From Methylomonas sp. (GTDB lineage: Bacteria; Pseudomonadota; Gammaproteobacteria; Methylococcales; Methylomonadaceae): 33,136 nt of DNA. The DNA lies in contig JALSJK010000010.1 in NCBI GenBank assembly GCA_026989395.1, positions 1 through 33,136 of the forward strand, in the 5' to 3' direction. This document shows positions 9,196 through 18,253 of this stretch, in pieces. The notes under the pieces are model-generated. The model was not told the origin of the DNA and made no database searches. It worked only from the letters and a program-made list of their open reading frames with translations. Position numbers and translations under genes: made by a program. Within the stretch, counting starts at the first letter, position 1; every line of letters begins with the position of its first letter.

Positions 9196-9948
9196 TCAGC
9201 TTTTGCGTCTTCTAGCGATCCCCAAACCTGCAATTGCTGAAATAAACAATGGCAATGCAGCAGGTACAGGAACCGGCGAAGCTACTACATGAACAGTTTC
9301 CTGTCCAAATACAATTTCTCCTTGCGCAGGGTCAACACCTCTGATTTTAATGGTTGACCAAACATCTTGGGGGTAGCTCGCATCTGGTCCAGGAAGAGGA
9401 TCATCAGTTCCTGCAAACAAAAAATCAGAAAGTGTTGGAGCTGCTCCACCTGTAAAATTAAAAAACATCCAACTAATGCTTTCACCTTCTTTCAAAGCAT
9501 TTTGCCCTGGAATATCTCTTTTGAAATTTACTTCAATGGAATAATCATATTGATTGGGATGCTCATCTTCACCAAATTCAACAGATGCCAAATCCGCATC
9601 CCCACCAAGTTGCACTTCCGCCCACTGGGTTTCGAATGGACTACTGGATGAAGCATTCAGAAACAAGCCATTAATAAAAGTCTGATCACCTGGAATCTCA
9701 GGATTATCGTACTGGGATGTCCCCAAATTTGACAAAGTAAATTTAACACCGCTTAAACTACTCCCACCAACATTTACCCCTGTAACATCTTCCAAAACTA
9801 ATTGGGCAATTGGGGAACTTAACGCACCAGCACCGCCATCCGGCGTAGTTTTAAAATTATAATCCCATGTCGCTGTTGCTGCTGTTGCTGATCCTGCTGT
9901 AAAAAAACCAGCAATCAACCCAGCCATCAACTTGTTCGTATTTTTCAT
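9196..9948 (-). CDS. Exported protein with VPxPA/PEP-CTERM sorting signal
   Basis: A 250-residue secreted protein. It has an amino-terminal signal peptide (MKNTNKLMAGLIAGFF...ATA, cleavage near residue 24). The body is beta-rich, Gly/Ser/Asp-rich and free of Cys. The tail is a tripartite exosortase signal: VPVPAALP, a hydrophobic segment, then RRRKS. In this class an exosortase cleaves and anchors or releases the protein, often together with exopolysaccharide. No exosortase or EPS gene is in the window, so processing must be encoded elsewhere. No enzymatic motif is recognised. It is apparently monocistronic, with a hairpin in the leader and an intrinsic terminator downstream. Confidence 0.85.
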   Translation of the reverse strand: MKNTNKLMAGLIAGFFTAGSATAATATWDYNFKTTPDGGAGALSSPIAQLVLEDVTGVNVGGSSLSGVKFTLSNLGTSQYDNPEIPGDQTFINGLFLNASSSSPFETQWAEVQLGGDADLASVEFGEDEHPNQYDYSIEVNFKRDIPGQNALKEGESISWMFFNFTGGAAPTLSDFLFAGTDDPLPGPDASYPQDVWSTIKIRGVDPAQGEIVFGQETVHVVASPVPVPAALPLFISAIAGLGIARRRKS

Positions 9949-10006
9949 AAGTGTTTTTCTCCCGATTTTGTTAATTTAAGTTATATCCTTTGAGGGGGAG
10001 ACTTCA

Positions 10007-10024
10007 CGAACCATCCCTGGTTCG
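10007..10024 (-). other. Leader hairpin upstream of the PEP-CTERM gene
   Basis: CGAACCA and TGGTTCG form a perfect 7-bp stem around a 4-base loop in the probable 5' leader, about 60 bases before the ATG. A pyrimidine-rich stretch (TCTCCCCCTC on the minus strand) follows. The rest of the 284-base gap to purC shows nothing I can name. The structure does not match a riboswitch class that I can identify by eye. Confidence 0.35.
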
Positions 10025-10232
10025 GCAAAGCCACAAAAAGAGAAACAACAAGAATCGCATAGTTTCCTGTCAGTTTCTTGCGTCCATCAATCATACGGAC
10101 TAACAAATAAATGTCATTAGGAAAAATTCCTGAATTTCACCTGGATCCGTGATTTCAATGCGGATAACAGGTTTCAGATAAGGAAAACACAACCCTTACA
10201 GATGGATACCTCAATTTCGGAGGCTGGGAAGG

Positions 10233-11123
10233 TCAATGCGTTAATATCTGCTCGGCTTCCAGATATTTTTTTGCGCTGGTTTTTACGACTTCTTCCGGCA
10301 AAGAAGGGCCTGGAGCTGTTTTATCCCAATCCAGCGCTTCAAGATAATCCCGAATGAACTGTTTATCAAAACTAGGCGGGCTGATACCAAGCTGATATTG
10401 GTCAGCCGGCCAGAATCTTGAAGAGTCTGGCGTTAAGATCTCATCAATCAAATACAATTTGCCTTGCTCATTCAGGCCAAATTCAAATTTGGTGTCGGCA
10501 ATGATAATCCCTCTACTTTTTGCAAATTCTGCAGCTTCATTGTAAATCTTCAGACTTACGTCTCTTACTTGCTCAGCCAGTTTTTTTCCCAATAATTCAG
10601 CTGTTTTGGAAAATGATATATTTTCATCATGATCGCCGATTTCCGCTTTGGTTGATGGTGTGTAAATCGCTTCCGGTAATTGTTGGGCTTGTTGTAAATC
10701 CTTTGGTAACTGAATGCCGCAGACAGAACCGGTTTGCTGGTAATCTTTCCACCCTGAACCTATCAAGTAGCCCCTGACAATCGCTTCAACAGGCAGCGGT
10801 TTCAGTTTTTTGACAATAATAGCCCGCCCTTCAACCTGAGCACGCTCCGCTTCATCAGTCAATATTTGCTCCAGCGTTAAATCAGACAAATGATTGGAAA
10901 TAATATGCTGCATTTTCTGAAACCAAAAATTTGATACGCTGGTTAAAACCTGGCCTTTGCCGGGAATCGGTTCCGGCAAAATCACATCGAAAGCTGATAT
11001 TCTGTCCGTTGTCACAATCAACATGTGCTGATTGTCAACATCATAAATATCCCGCACCTTGCCGCGAGCAAGTAATTTCAAACTGGTCAATGATGATTCA
11101 TACAATGCAAGGGGTGCCGTCAT
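10233..11123 (-). CDS. purC: Phosphoribosylaminoimidazole-succinocarboxamide synthase (SAICAR synthetase)
   Basis: Joins CAIR and aspartate with ATP hydrolysis in purine biosynthesis. Its 296 residues make it the longer PurC form (E. coli PurC is about 237). Diagnostic blocks are [13 protein letters not shown] (ATP-binding region), [46 protein letters not shown] and [16 protein letters not shown]. It stands alone among unrelated genes, divergent from djlA with a 65-base shared promoter region. Its start is preceded by AGAGAG, a usable ribosome-binding site. Confidence 0.97.
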   Translation of the reverse strand: MTAPLALYESSLTSLKLLARGKVRDIYDVDNQHMLIVTTDRISAFDVILPEPIPGKGQVLTSVSNFWFQKMQHIISNHLSDLTLEQILTDEAERAQVEGRAIIVKKLKPLPVEAIVRGYLIGSGWKDYQQTGSVCGIQLPKDLQQAQQLPEAIYTPSTKAEIGDHDENISFSKTAELLGKKLAEQVRDVSLKIYNEAAEFAKSRGIIIADTKFEFGLNEQGKLYLIDEILTPDSSRFWPADQYQLGISPPSFDKQFIRDYLEALDWDKTAPGPSLPEEVVKTSAKKYLEAEQILTH

Positions 11124-11188
11124 GGTTGCTCTCTAAAAAATTAAAAATATGTTATTAATGTACCATTTTTTATTAAACAGGATTAATC

Positions 11189-11995
11189 ATGAGTTGGCTC
11201 GGTAAATTCTTGGGCGGTGCATTTGGCTTTTTATTAGGTGGACCTTTGGGCGCAATTTTAGGCGCATCAATTGGACATCAATTTGATTCCGGGCTGGATG
11301 GCTTCGACAGATTGGCAAACGAGGGTTTTAAGCCGGGCGAACAACATCGCGTACAAATGGCTTTTTTTACCGCTACTTTTGCAATCATGGGGCATATTGC
11401 CAAATCTGATGGTCGGGTTTCTGAAGCAGAAATCACCCTGGCCAAACGGGTCATGGATGAAATGGCGTTAACCCCCGAAATGCGAGAAACCGCCATCAAA
11501 CTATTTCAACAAGGTAAAAATAAGGATTTTGCACTGGACGAGATATTAATACAATTTCGCCATGAATGTCATCGTCGCATTCATTTGATTCGCATGTTTC
11601 TGGAAATTCAAATTCAGGCAGCGATGGCAGATGGGGAAATTTCCAGTACCGAGCAACATATTTTGATTCATATTTGCGAAGTATTGGGTATTCCCCGATT
11701 TGAATTTGAACGAATAAAAATACAACTCCAGGCCCAGCAAAGATTTTATAGTCACGGCAGACAACAGCAAGCAAGATCACAAGCCTCAACTTTGCAAGAT
11801 GCCTATGCCGTATTAGGGTTAACTCCTTCAGCCAGCGACGCTGAAGTGAAAAAAGCCTATCGTAAATTGATGAGCCAAAACCACCCGGACAAATTGGTTG
11901 CTAAGGGCTTACCTGAAGAAATGATGACTTTGGCTAAGGAAAAAACTCAAAAAATAAGAAAAGCCTATGAAATTATCACGAAATCTCGGAGCTAA
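11189..11995 (+). CDS. djlA: DjlA-type membrane-anchored J-domain co-chaperone
   Basis: A 268-residue type III J-protein that would stimulate DnaK at the inner membrane. The amino end is a Gly-rich hydrophobic anchor ([20 protein letters not shown]). It is followed by an all-helical TerB-like domain (about 50-175) with the acidic motifs SDGRVSEAE and [10 protein letters not shown] Gln-rich linker precedes a carboxy-terminal J domain (about 203-268) with HPD at 232-234 in NHPDK. AGGA upstream of the ATG serves as ribosome-binding site. The last 20 bases overlap the end of engB on the other strand, so the two transcripts are complementary there. Confidence 0.93.
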   Translation: MSWLGKFLGGAFGFLLGGPLGAILGASIGHQFDSGLDGFDRLANEGFKPGEQHRVQMAFFTATFAIMGHIAKSDGRVSEAEITLAKRVMDEMALTPEMRETAIKLFQQGKNKDFALDEILIQFRHECHRRIHLIRMFLEIQIQAAMADGEISSTEQHILIHICEVLGIPRFEFERIKIQLQAQQRFYSHGRQQQARSQASTLQDAYAVLGLTPSASDAEVKKAYRKLMSQNHPDKLVAKGLPEEMMTLAKEKTQKIRKAYEIITKSRS

Positions 11996-12584
11996 ACCAA
12001 TCATCTAAAACAGCATGCGCTTCATCTATGCCAATTTTTTTTAAAGCCGAAAACATTTGTACCGAAATACTTAATTCCACGACTTCCAGCTCCTTCGCAA
12101 CTTTCAGTAAGGTATTTTTCGCCGCGCCGTACTTTAATTTGTCTGCCTTGGTCAATAAAATATGCAGTGGCAATTCGCTATGCTCACACCAGGCAATCAT
12201 TTGTCTGTCAAAATCTGTCAGGGGATGCCTAATATCCATAACCAAAATAATGCCGCAAAGTGATTTCCGATTGTGCAAATAACTTTCCAGTAATTGATAC
12301 CATTTCTTTTTTACCTGCTCAGGAACCTTGGCATAGCCATAGCCAGGCAGATCGACAAATCGCCTTTGCTCACTTATAGAAAAAAAATTGAGTAATTGGG
12401 TCCGGCCAGGCGTTTTACTGGTTCGAGCCAAGGATTTTTGGGCAGTCAATACATTGATAGCACTTGATTTTCCTGCATTGGAACGTCCCGCAAACGCGAT
12501 TTCAAGCCCCTGATCTTCTGGCACACCTGACAGATGGGCAGCACTAATTAAAAAACGGGTTTGATGATATAGTTTATTCGGCAT
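11976..12584 (-). CDS. engB: Ribosome-biogenesis GTPase EngB (YihA/YsxC)
   Basis: An essential small GTPase acting in late 50S subunit assembly. Its 202 residues match the family. G1 is GRSNAGKSS (33-41), the G2-region motif is KTPGRTQ, G3 is [10 protein letters not shown] and G4 is TKAD. It lies back to back with the cytochrome c4 gene (intergenic 12585-12910) and next to dsbA, the neighbourhood seen in many gammaproteobacteria. It converges with djlA, with a 20-base overlap of coding ends. Confidence 0.97.
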   Translation of the reverse strand: MPNKLYHQTRFLISAAHLSGVPEDQGLEIAFAGRSNAGKSSAINVLTAQKSLARTSKTPGRTQLLNFFSISEQRRFVDLPGYGYAKVPEQVKKKWYQLLESYLHNRKSLCGIILVMDIRHPLTDFDRQMIAWCEHSELPLHILLTKADKLKYGAAKNTLLKVAKELEVVELSISVQMFSALKKIGIDEAHAVLDDWFSSEIS

Positions 12585-12837
12585 ATTTTTTCTGGAAATT
12601 GCTCTGATTACTTAGGCACTTTGTTGCTCTGCAAGATTTGCTTTGTGGTTTCCGGCACGGCATAATGCACCTTGATCATCAATTGAAATTGTTCACGTTA
12701 CAATGATGTACAAGCAAAAGCAATGATGTTTTAGTTATATAAATCTGGAAAATTTATTAACACAACGAAATTTTTTGTATGTATAAAACTTCCCAAATAC
12801 CCTTTATTACTATACTGATATTAAATGTTAATAAACA

Positions 12838-12887
12838 ATAACCACGGTTTCTTTCCTGGTTATGCTTTGGTCCTTCTTGATTATAAT
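12838..12887 (+). promoter_or_regulatory. Dyad and -10 element upstream of cytochrome c4
   Basis: Within the 326-base gap between engB and the cytochrome gene, ATAACCA (12838-12844) and TGGTTAT (12857-12863) form a 7-bp inverted repeat. A perfect TATAAT follows at 12882-12887, about 24 bases before the ATG. No good -35 hexamer is seen, so an activator binding the dyad is possible. The remainder of the gap holds only very short reading frames. Confidence 0.4.
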
Positions 12888-12910
12888 TACAATTTCCAAA
12901 GAGGAAACAA

Positions 12911-13588
12911 ATGAACAATAAAAAACTGGCATTATCCATCGCCTTGTTAATAGCTGCCACCTCAAGCACCTTACATGCTGCAGGTAAAGTGGCCGAGGGG
13001 AAAACAAAAGCTGCATCTTGCGCCGGCTGTCACGGTGAAAAAGGCAACAGCCCCATGCCGCTTTTCCCTAAGCTTGCCGAACAACATCCCAGTTACCTGA
13101 TCAAGCAACTTGTCGAATTTAAAGATGGCAGCAGAAAAGATGCCACGATGGCGCCAATGGCAATGGGTCTGAGTGAAGATGACATGGAAGATATTGCTGA
13201 GTTTTATGCAGCTCAAAAAATCTCCAAAAACCAACTTCCGGTTCTAGATTCTGATGAGGATGACGATGAATCTTCTTCTGAAGATGATTCTCAGCAGACT
13301 CCCGATATTAAGGAACTAATGGCCATAGGTAAAAACCTCTATCGAAATGGTAATCTTAAATCGGAAGTGTCCGCCTGCATTGCTTGTCATGGCCCCTATG
13401 GCGAGGGCAACTTACCAGCTGCTTTTCCGGCATTACGTTCTCAACACGCTGATTATCTGATTAAAGCATTGAATGATTTCAAGTCTGGCGTCAGAGGAAA
13501 ACCGGATAACATGATGCAGATGATTGCAAAAAAAATGACTGATGAAGAAATTCGCGCAGTTTCCTATCATATTTCCATGATGAAGTAA
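12911..13588 (+). CDS. Di-heme cytochrome c4
   Basis: Periplasmic electron carrier of 225 residues. It has a Sec signal peptide (MNNKKLALSIALLIAATSS...HAA) and two class I cytochrome c domains with heme sites CAGCH (37-41) and CIACH (156-160). Each domain has downstream Met candidates for the sixth ligand (ATMAPMAMG and NMMQMIAKKM). Cytochrome c4 passes electrons towards terminal oxidases in many proteobacteria. The linker between domains (about 113-126) is unusually acidic, with DSDEDDDE and SSSEDD. GAGG lies seven bases before the ATG. dsbA follows 33 bases after the stop codon, probably in the same transcript. Confidence 0.95.
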   Translation: MNNKKLALSIALLIAATSSTLHAAGKVAEGKTKAASCAGCHGEKGNSPMPLFPKLAEQHPSYLIKQLVEFKDGSRKDATMAPMAMGLSEDDMEDIAEFYAAQKISKNQLPVLDSDEDDDESSSEDDSQQTPDIKELMAIGKNLYRNGNLKSEVSACIACHGPYGEGNLPAAFPALRSQHADYLIKALNDFKSGVRGKPDNMMQMIAKKMTDEEIRAVSYHISMMK

Positions 13589-13621
13589 CAACCCTGTCAT
13601 TCCACTTTGGAGAATTATCAA

Positions 13622-14260
13622 ATGCCCCAAAAATCCATCAGAAGCTTTCTTTTGTGTTTAGTGTTCGGCTTTGCTGCTATTGCCTCTGCCGAGGAAGAAA
13701 CTAATCCCGGTTATGAAAAACTGGCCACTCCCCAACCTGTAGAAGATCCAAATAAAGTAGAAGTTATTGAGTTCTTCTGGTACGGCTGCCCTCATTGCTA
13801 CAGCTTTGAGCCTCTTCTTAGTAAATGGGAAAAATCCATGCCGGAGCATGTCAATTTTATCCGCCAACCTGCTATTTTCAGTGCCTTGTGGGGCAAACAT
13901 GCAAAAGCCTATTTTACGGCTGAAGCTTTAGGTGTTGTGGATAAAGTACATGCGGATTTTTTTGATGCCATACAAAACAAAAAACAAAAGCTTGAAACTG
14001 AAGACCAACTTGCCAAATTTTTTACTGCCCACGGTGTAGCTGAAAGTAAATTCCATGACGCTTACAATTCATTTCTGGTCGATACAAAAATGCGCCAGGC
14101 AAAAATGATGGGACCTCGTTACGGGATAACTGGTGTACCTGCAGTCGTTGTCAATGGAAAATATAAAATTACCGGCAGACTGGCAGGTTCTCATCAAAAA
14201 ATGATTGAAGTTATGAACAAATTGATTGAACAAGAAAAAGCTAAACTACCGCAAAAATAA
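13622..14260 (+). CDS. dsbA: Periplasmic thiol:disulfide oxidase DsbA
   Basis: Introduces disulfides into exported proteins; reoxidised by DsbB. It has 212 residues when started at the ATG giving MPQKSIRSF, which has TTTGGAGAA about ten bases upstream. The frame could be extended five codons to a TTG, but that codon overlaps the ribosome-binding site. The signal peptide ends near IASA. The active site is FWYGCPHC in a thioredoxin fold with a helical insertion, and the cis-proline loop is TGVPAVVVNG. It is co-directional with cytochrome c4, whose heme attachment also depends on thiol chemistry, and the pairing is conserved in gammaproteobacteria. A 9-bp hairpin follows. Confidence 0.96.
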   Translation: MPQKSIRSFLLCLVFGFAAIASAEEETNPGYEKLATPQPVEDPNKVEVIEFFWYGCPHCYSFEPLLSKWEKSMPEHVNFIRQPAIFSALWGKHAKAYFTAEALGVVDKVHADFFDAIQNKKQKLETEDQLAKFFTAHGVAESKFHDAYNSFLVDTKMRQAKMMGPRYGITGVPAVVVNGKYKITGRLAGSHQKMIEVMNKLIEQEKAKLPQK

Positions 14261-14287
14261 GCCTCTTTTACAATCAATAAATCCAAA

Positions 14288-14318
14288 GGGAAGCCAGGCC
14301 ACAAAATATTGGCTTCCC
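14288..14318 (+). terminator. Stem-loop terminator candidate after dsbA
   Basis: GGGAAGCCA (14288-14296) and TGGCTTCCC (14310-14318) form a perfect 9-bp stem with a 13-base loop, 28 bases past the dsbA stop. The following bases (GATCCAGTTTTG) give only a delayed, short U-run, so termination may be partial. Confidence 0.55.
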
Positions 14319-14405
14319 GATCCAGTTTTGCTGGTTATTATCGCGCCCAGAAATATCAACAAATAACCTGAATTATCTTCTAATCATGGCTCAATAGGAT
14401 TTTTT

Positions 14406-15764
14406 ATGGACCAAGCTGGCAATAATGATGAAGTTAACAAATGGAAGCACAAATATTTTAAATTGCTTGATGATCAAGAAAAACTGGATCAAGAAAACTC
14501 TGAAAAAGAACAATTATTCAACAAAATAATTACTCGTCTTATCCATGCCAACAAAGGCCATTTTAATGATCTTGACCCTCTCCTAGATCAGCTATTACTC
14601 ACAATAAAAAACGACTTTAACCTCGAGCAGCTCAAATCCAATTTTGAGCAGTTTTCCAATGCCCTGTTACATTTACCTGATAACACCCCCCAACCCCCAT
14701 CCTGTACAGAAAACCTGATAAATACCAAAATCGTTTGCCAACAGCTAACACTCTTATTTAAAACTGTCGACATTCCGGCAGAATTTGATAAACAAGCAAG
14801 CGACATAAAACAGCAATTACAAACTGATCTTGACACTGATAGCTTCCAAACAGTTCTTGAAGAATCCATCGATCTGTTACTTAGCATTGAAAAAAATACC
14901 TTGACAGAGCAAGAAGAAATCGAAGATTTTTTATCCGCTCTTACCCAACAGCTTACTGAACTTAGCCACCAGGCTTCTGGTGCTAGTGCGGCAAATCAGG
15001 AAAAAGCAATTTCTAGAAACCGATTAGATCAATCTGTTTCCAAGCAAATGCTGGAGTTACAACAATCATCTGCAATTGCCACCAATCTTGCCCCTTTAAA
15101 GCAATTGATTACCAGCACCCTGGAAAGCATCACAAAACAGATAACCGAACATCAGCAAGAAGAAGCAACGCATCTTAACGAGACCCAGCAACAACTTCAG
15201 GAAATGTCTGCAAAAATACAGGCTATGGAACTAGAATCAAAGGATTTGAAATATAAATTACAATTGGCGCGAGATAAAGCATTGCGAGACCCACTGACAG
15301 GTCTACCAAATAGGCTTGCTTACGATGAGCGATTAGCCACTGAGTTTGCACGATGGCAGCGTAATCAAACACCTTTGACGATGATTGTTTGGGACATTGA
15401 TCATTTCAAGCAAATCAACGACAATTTTGGCCATAAGGCCGGCGATAAAACCTTATCAATCATCGCCCGTTTATTAAGTAGCAACTGCCGAAAATCTGAT
15501 TTTGTTGCCCGATTTGGAGGCGAAGAATTTATTATGCTACTCTCGGAAACAACCAAAGAATCAGGATTAATCCTCGCTGAGAAAATTCGGGCCATTGTAG
15601 AAAAAAGTGGTTTTAATGCGGGGGGCAGGGCTGTTTCTATTACCATTTCCTGCGGCATCACCCAGTTTTTAGATACTGATGATTTCGAATCATTTTTTGA
15701 GCGTGCCGATCAAGCGCTATATACTGCCAAAAATAAAGGCCGCAACCAGTGCGTTATTCAATAG
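14406..15764 (+). CDS. Diguanylate cyclase with helical N-terminal region (copy 1)
   Basis: Cytosolic enzyme making cyclic di-GMP from two GTP. The 452 residues have no membrane segment. Residues 1 to about 235 are helical with no recognised sensor domain. A Gln/Glu-rich coiled coil (about 235-285) leads into a GGDEF domain starting near DPLTGLPNRLAYDER. The active-site motif is GGEEF at 371-375. RKSD five residues upstream matches the RxxD product-inhibition site. WDIDHFKQINDNFGH carries the metal-binding Asp. It is similar along its whole length to the next gene, so the pair arose by duplication. An AGGA motif precedes the ATG. The stimulus is unknown. Confidence 0.93.
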   Translation: MDQAGNNDEVNKWKHKYFKLLDDQEKLDQENSEKEQLFNKIITRLIHANKGHFNDLDPLLDQLLLTIKNDFNLEQLKSNFEQFSNALLHLPDNTPQPPSCTENLINTKIVCQQLTLLFKTVDIPAEFDKQASDIKQQLQTDLDTDSFQTVLEESIDLLLSIEKNTLTEQEEIEDFLSALTQQLTELSHQASGASAANQEKAISRNRLDQSVSKQMLELQQSSAIATNLAPLKQLITSTLESITKQITEHQQEEATHLNETQQQLQEMSAKIQAMELESKDLKYKLQLARDKALRDPLTGLPNRLAYDERLATEFARWQRNQTPLTMIVWDIDHFKQINDNFGHKAGDKTLSIIARLLSSNCRKSDFVARFGGEEFIMLLSETTKESGLILAEKIRAIVEKSGFNAGGRAVSITISCGITQFLDTDDFESFFERADQALYTAKNKGRNQCVIQ

Positions 15765-15927
15765 TATATTAGGTATTTAATTTCTACACTTCTGATACGA
15801 TAAGGGCTGCAAAGAATATATTTTCAGTACTTGATTTTTGCAACAGATTATCTTCCCGGTTTATCAAAATAATATACTCGCTTACTTAACTTCTTGATTT
15901 TCAATTTTGCTCTATACTTAGAATATT

Positions 15928-17418
15928 ATGCAAAAATTGCAAGAAGCCAATTCAATCGATAAAAACAGTTCTTTTGAAAAATTACTGTTTAAAATTATTA
16001 TTCAGTTCTCTGTTTACACCCGAGGACTGGATAAACGACTCGATCCATATCTTGATCGAATTCGGGACCAATTAAAATCGGGCTATAGTCCGAAAAAAAT
16101 TCAACCTGAACTGAACGCTCTTTCAAGCAATCTGGCCACTTTAGGTAATGCTGCAAAAAATCAGTCTGCAAAAAAATATACCCTGTTATTTGACTGTTTA
16201 AGGCAAACAATTAACAACTCTGAAATTCAAAACAAACTTGGCCTGATTCAACAACGTGCCGAGCGTGAAGAATTTGAAAGCGAACAATCCCTTGCTGATG
16301 CAATTAAACTTATTTTTGCATTTTTCAAGCAGGAAATTCCAGTTTCGGAAATTCCAGGCGCATTAAACAAGGAGCAATTCTCTCTCTTTCTTAATTCCCT
16401 GGTTAATGAAATCGACATTCCGCCTGGTTATAACTACAGCGTTAGTTTGCTAAAACAAAAGGCTCAAAAAGCCCAGAATGAGAAAGCCTTCCAGGTCGTC
16501 ATTAACGACACTATCAAGCTGTTACAAACAATCCGGAATCATGCGGTTAAAGAACAAAAAGGTATTGATTCATTTCTGCAATCCCTTTCCGGTCAACTCA
16601 CGCAAGTCGAGGATCACGCTTCTTCTGTAACAGAATCCAATCTGACTGCAACGACAAATAGAAAACTTATCAACGAAACTATTCGCGAACACATTGAAAC
16701 GATAAAGCGTGCAGCAACTAATACCGAAGAACTCTCACCACTACAACAAAACATCAATAGCCAGCTTGAGGAAATAACCGCGCAATTATCCCAACATTTT
16801 GATAGCGAAACCCAGCAACAACAGCAAACTGAACAAAAGCTAGTCGAAATGACGGAAAAACTTCAGGAAATGGAGGAAGAAACCAAATCATTGCGTTTTA
16901 ATTTAAAATTAGCCCATGAAAATGCACTCCATGATTTTTTGACAGGCTTACCAAACCGTCAGGCTTATGATGAACGAATTGAACAGGAACATGCCCGCTG
17001 GAAACGCTATCAAACGCCGCTGACATTAGTGGTCTGGGATATCGATCATTTCAAGAAAATCAACGATACTTTTGGCCATAAAGCGGGTGACAAAACCCTG
17101 TGTCTGATTGCCCAATTACTTCGCGACAACTGCCGTATCCCAGATTTTGTTGCTCGCTTTGGTGGTGAAGAATTTGTCATGTTACTGCCCAATACAACTG
17201 CTGAACAGGCGCTCATTCTGACAGAAAAATTGAGACATCTCATTGAGACCACGGGCTTCAATTCACATGGCAATGCCATCAACATTACTGTGTCCTGTGG
17301 GATTAGCGATTTTAATGGCGACGATACCCGCGAAGCAGTGTTTGAAAGGGCTGATCAAGCGCTTTATCTAGCCAAGGAGCAAGGCAGAAACCGCTGTGTT
17401 ATTGCTGATCCTGCCTAA
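15928..17418 (+). CDS. Diguanylate cyclase with helical N-terminal region (copy 2)
   Basis: A 496-residue paralogue of the preceding gene with the same design. It has a long helical amino-terminal half, a Gln/Glu-rich coiled coil (about 285-325), then a GGDEF domain with DFLTGLPNRQAYDER, WDIDHFKKINDTFGH and GGEEF at 412-416. RIPD five residues upstream matches the RxxD inhibitory site, so both copies look active and feedback-controlled. The 163-base gap holds a possible promoter, TTCTTG-16-TATACT (15891-15918). It is so close to the ATG that the message would be nearly leaderless, and no Shine-Dalgarno is visible. The gene converges with the minus-strand gene at 17441. Confidence 0.93.
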   Translation: MQKLQEANSIDKNSSFEKLLFKIIIQFSVYTRGLDKRLDPYLDRIRDQLKSGYSPKKIQPELNALSSNLATLGNAAKNQSAKKYTLLFDCLRQTINNSEIQNKLGLIQQRAEREEFESEQSLADAIKLIFAFFKQEIPVSEIPGALNKEQFSLFLNSLVNEIDIPPGYNYSVSLLKQKAQKAQNEKAFQVVINDTIKLLQTIRNHAVKEQKGIDSFLQSLSGQLTQVEDHASSVTESNLTATTNRKLINETIREHIETIKRAATNTEELSPLQQNINSQLEEITAQLSQHFDSETQQQQQTEQKLVEMTEKLQEMEEETKSLRFNLKLAHENALHDFLTGLPNRQAYDERIEQEHARWKRYQTPLTLVVWDIDHFKKINDTFGHKAGDKTLCLIAQLLRDNCRIPDFVARFGGEEFVMLLPNTTAEQALILTEKLRHLIETTGFNSHGNAINITVSCGISDFNGDDTREAVFERADQALYLAKEQGRNRCVIADPA

Positions 17419-17440
17419 CTTAAGTATATATCCTAGGTTT

Positions 17441-18217
17441 TCAGGGTGTTTCACGCACTGTCTCTGGATTTTCTACACTAAGAGCCTTTTTATAAAAGAA
17501 CCACTGCTTAACGTGTAAATATTTCCTGATCGGGGTTTTAATAACCGACACGCATAGCGCAATTGAAAACAAACACCAAACCGCGGCATATTCATTTGGA
17601 TCGTCCGTCAAAATATCGGAAATCAAAGGCCCGATCAGATAATGAAAACCGACAAAACGCCAGGACCCATACAGAACCGGCAAATAAAATGCCGCCAGTG
17701 CGTAAGCGAACACATGCAGTCCCCATTCGTATCCTGGCAACCAGGAAACATCTCCAGACATCAGGCCATTAAGCGGTAACTGCCAGGCGATATGCCAGGC
17801 ACCGGAAACCGAGCAGGTTTGAGTTCCACAAAACCCCTCAACACCAACTTTGCAAACTCCGGCCCAGGCAAAAGGATACATTTTTACCATCATAGCTACA
17901 GCGGCCATAGCGCTGAGTGTGTAAACAGTGGTTCTGATTTTCAACTTTACTTTTTCCGGGATGAAGTACATTGCCACCATATTGACAAAGAATGGCTGGA
18001 ATGCGATATGCAGATAGCCAAATAGCGTGAGTATCTGGTTTTGCGGCAAATCACATTCATCTATATAAACATAGGTAAATGCCTGTAACAATTCCATCAA
18101 AGCAAAATAAACCAAGGGAATCCAAAGCTCCTTGGATTCTCCCTTTTGATAAACATAAACAGCAGTCCCTAAACCAGCTACTGCAAGAACTCCTGACGCC
18201 TCACCACTCCAGCACAT
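17441..18217 (-). CDS. Polytopic membrane protein, DUF5765-type (copy 2)
   Basis: A 258-residue membrane protein paralogous to the one at 487-1227. The start chosen is the ATG giving MCWSGEAS, preceded by GAGGT at good spacing; a TTG four codons upstream overlaps that site. Shared blocks are GYLHIAFQPFF, CSVSGAWHIAW, YGSW, AAVWCL and YLHVKQWF. Shared Cys positions include the one after the second hydrophobic segment (DECDLP here, DDCASP in copy 1) and a loop CGxxxCSVSG. About six or seven membrane segments are visible. It lies 36 bases downstream of a Cys-rich membrane protein gene and is probably co-transcribed with it. The function is unknown; conserved His/Cys/Trp hint at a cofactor. Confidence 0.8.
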   Translation of the reverse strand: MCWSGEASGVLAVAGLGTAVYVYQKGESKELWIPLVYFALMELLQAFTYVYIDECDLPQNQILTLFGYLHIAFQPFFVNMVAMYFIPEKVKLKIRTTVYTLSAMAAVAMMVKMYPFAWAGVCKVGVEGFCGTQTCSVSGAWHIAWQLPLNGLMSGDVSWLPGYEWGLHVFAYALAAFYLPVLYGSWRFVGFHYLIGPLISDILTDDPNEYAAVWCLFSIALCVSVIKTPIRKYLHVKQWFFYKKALSVENPETVRETP

Positions 18218-18253
18218 ACAATACCTCAATCAAAAAAAGTTCAGAAAATCTAC

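Noticed and set aside
10024-10034. GGCAAAGCC-like string resembling the conserved core of the cyclic di-GMP-I (GEMM) riboswitch
   Set aside because: It is on the strand opposite to the PEP-CTERM transcript, and the remaining conserved elements and helices of the class are not found.
12600-12700. A 23-codon minus-strand reading frame (MIKVHYAVPETT...) upstream of engB
   Set aside because: No ribosome-binding site and no recognisable homology; too short to support as a gene.
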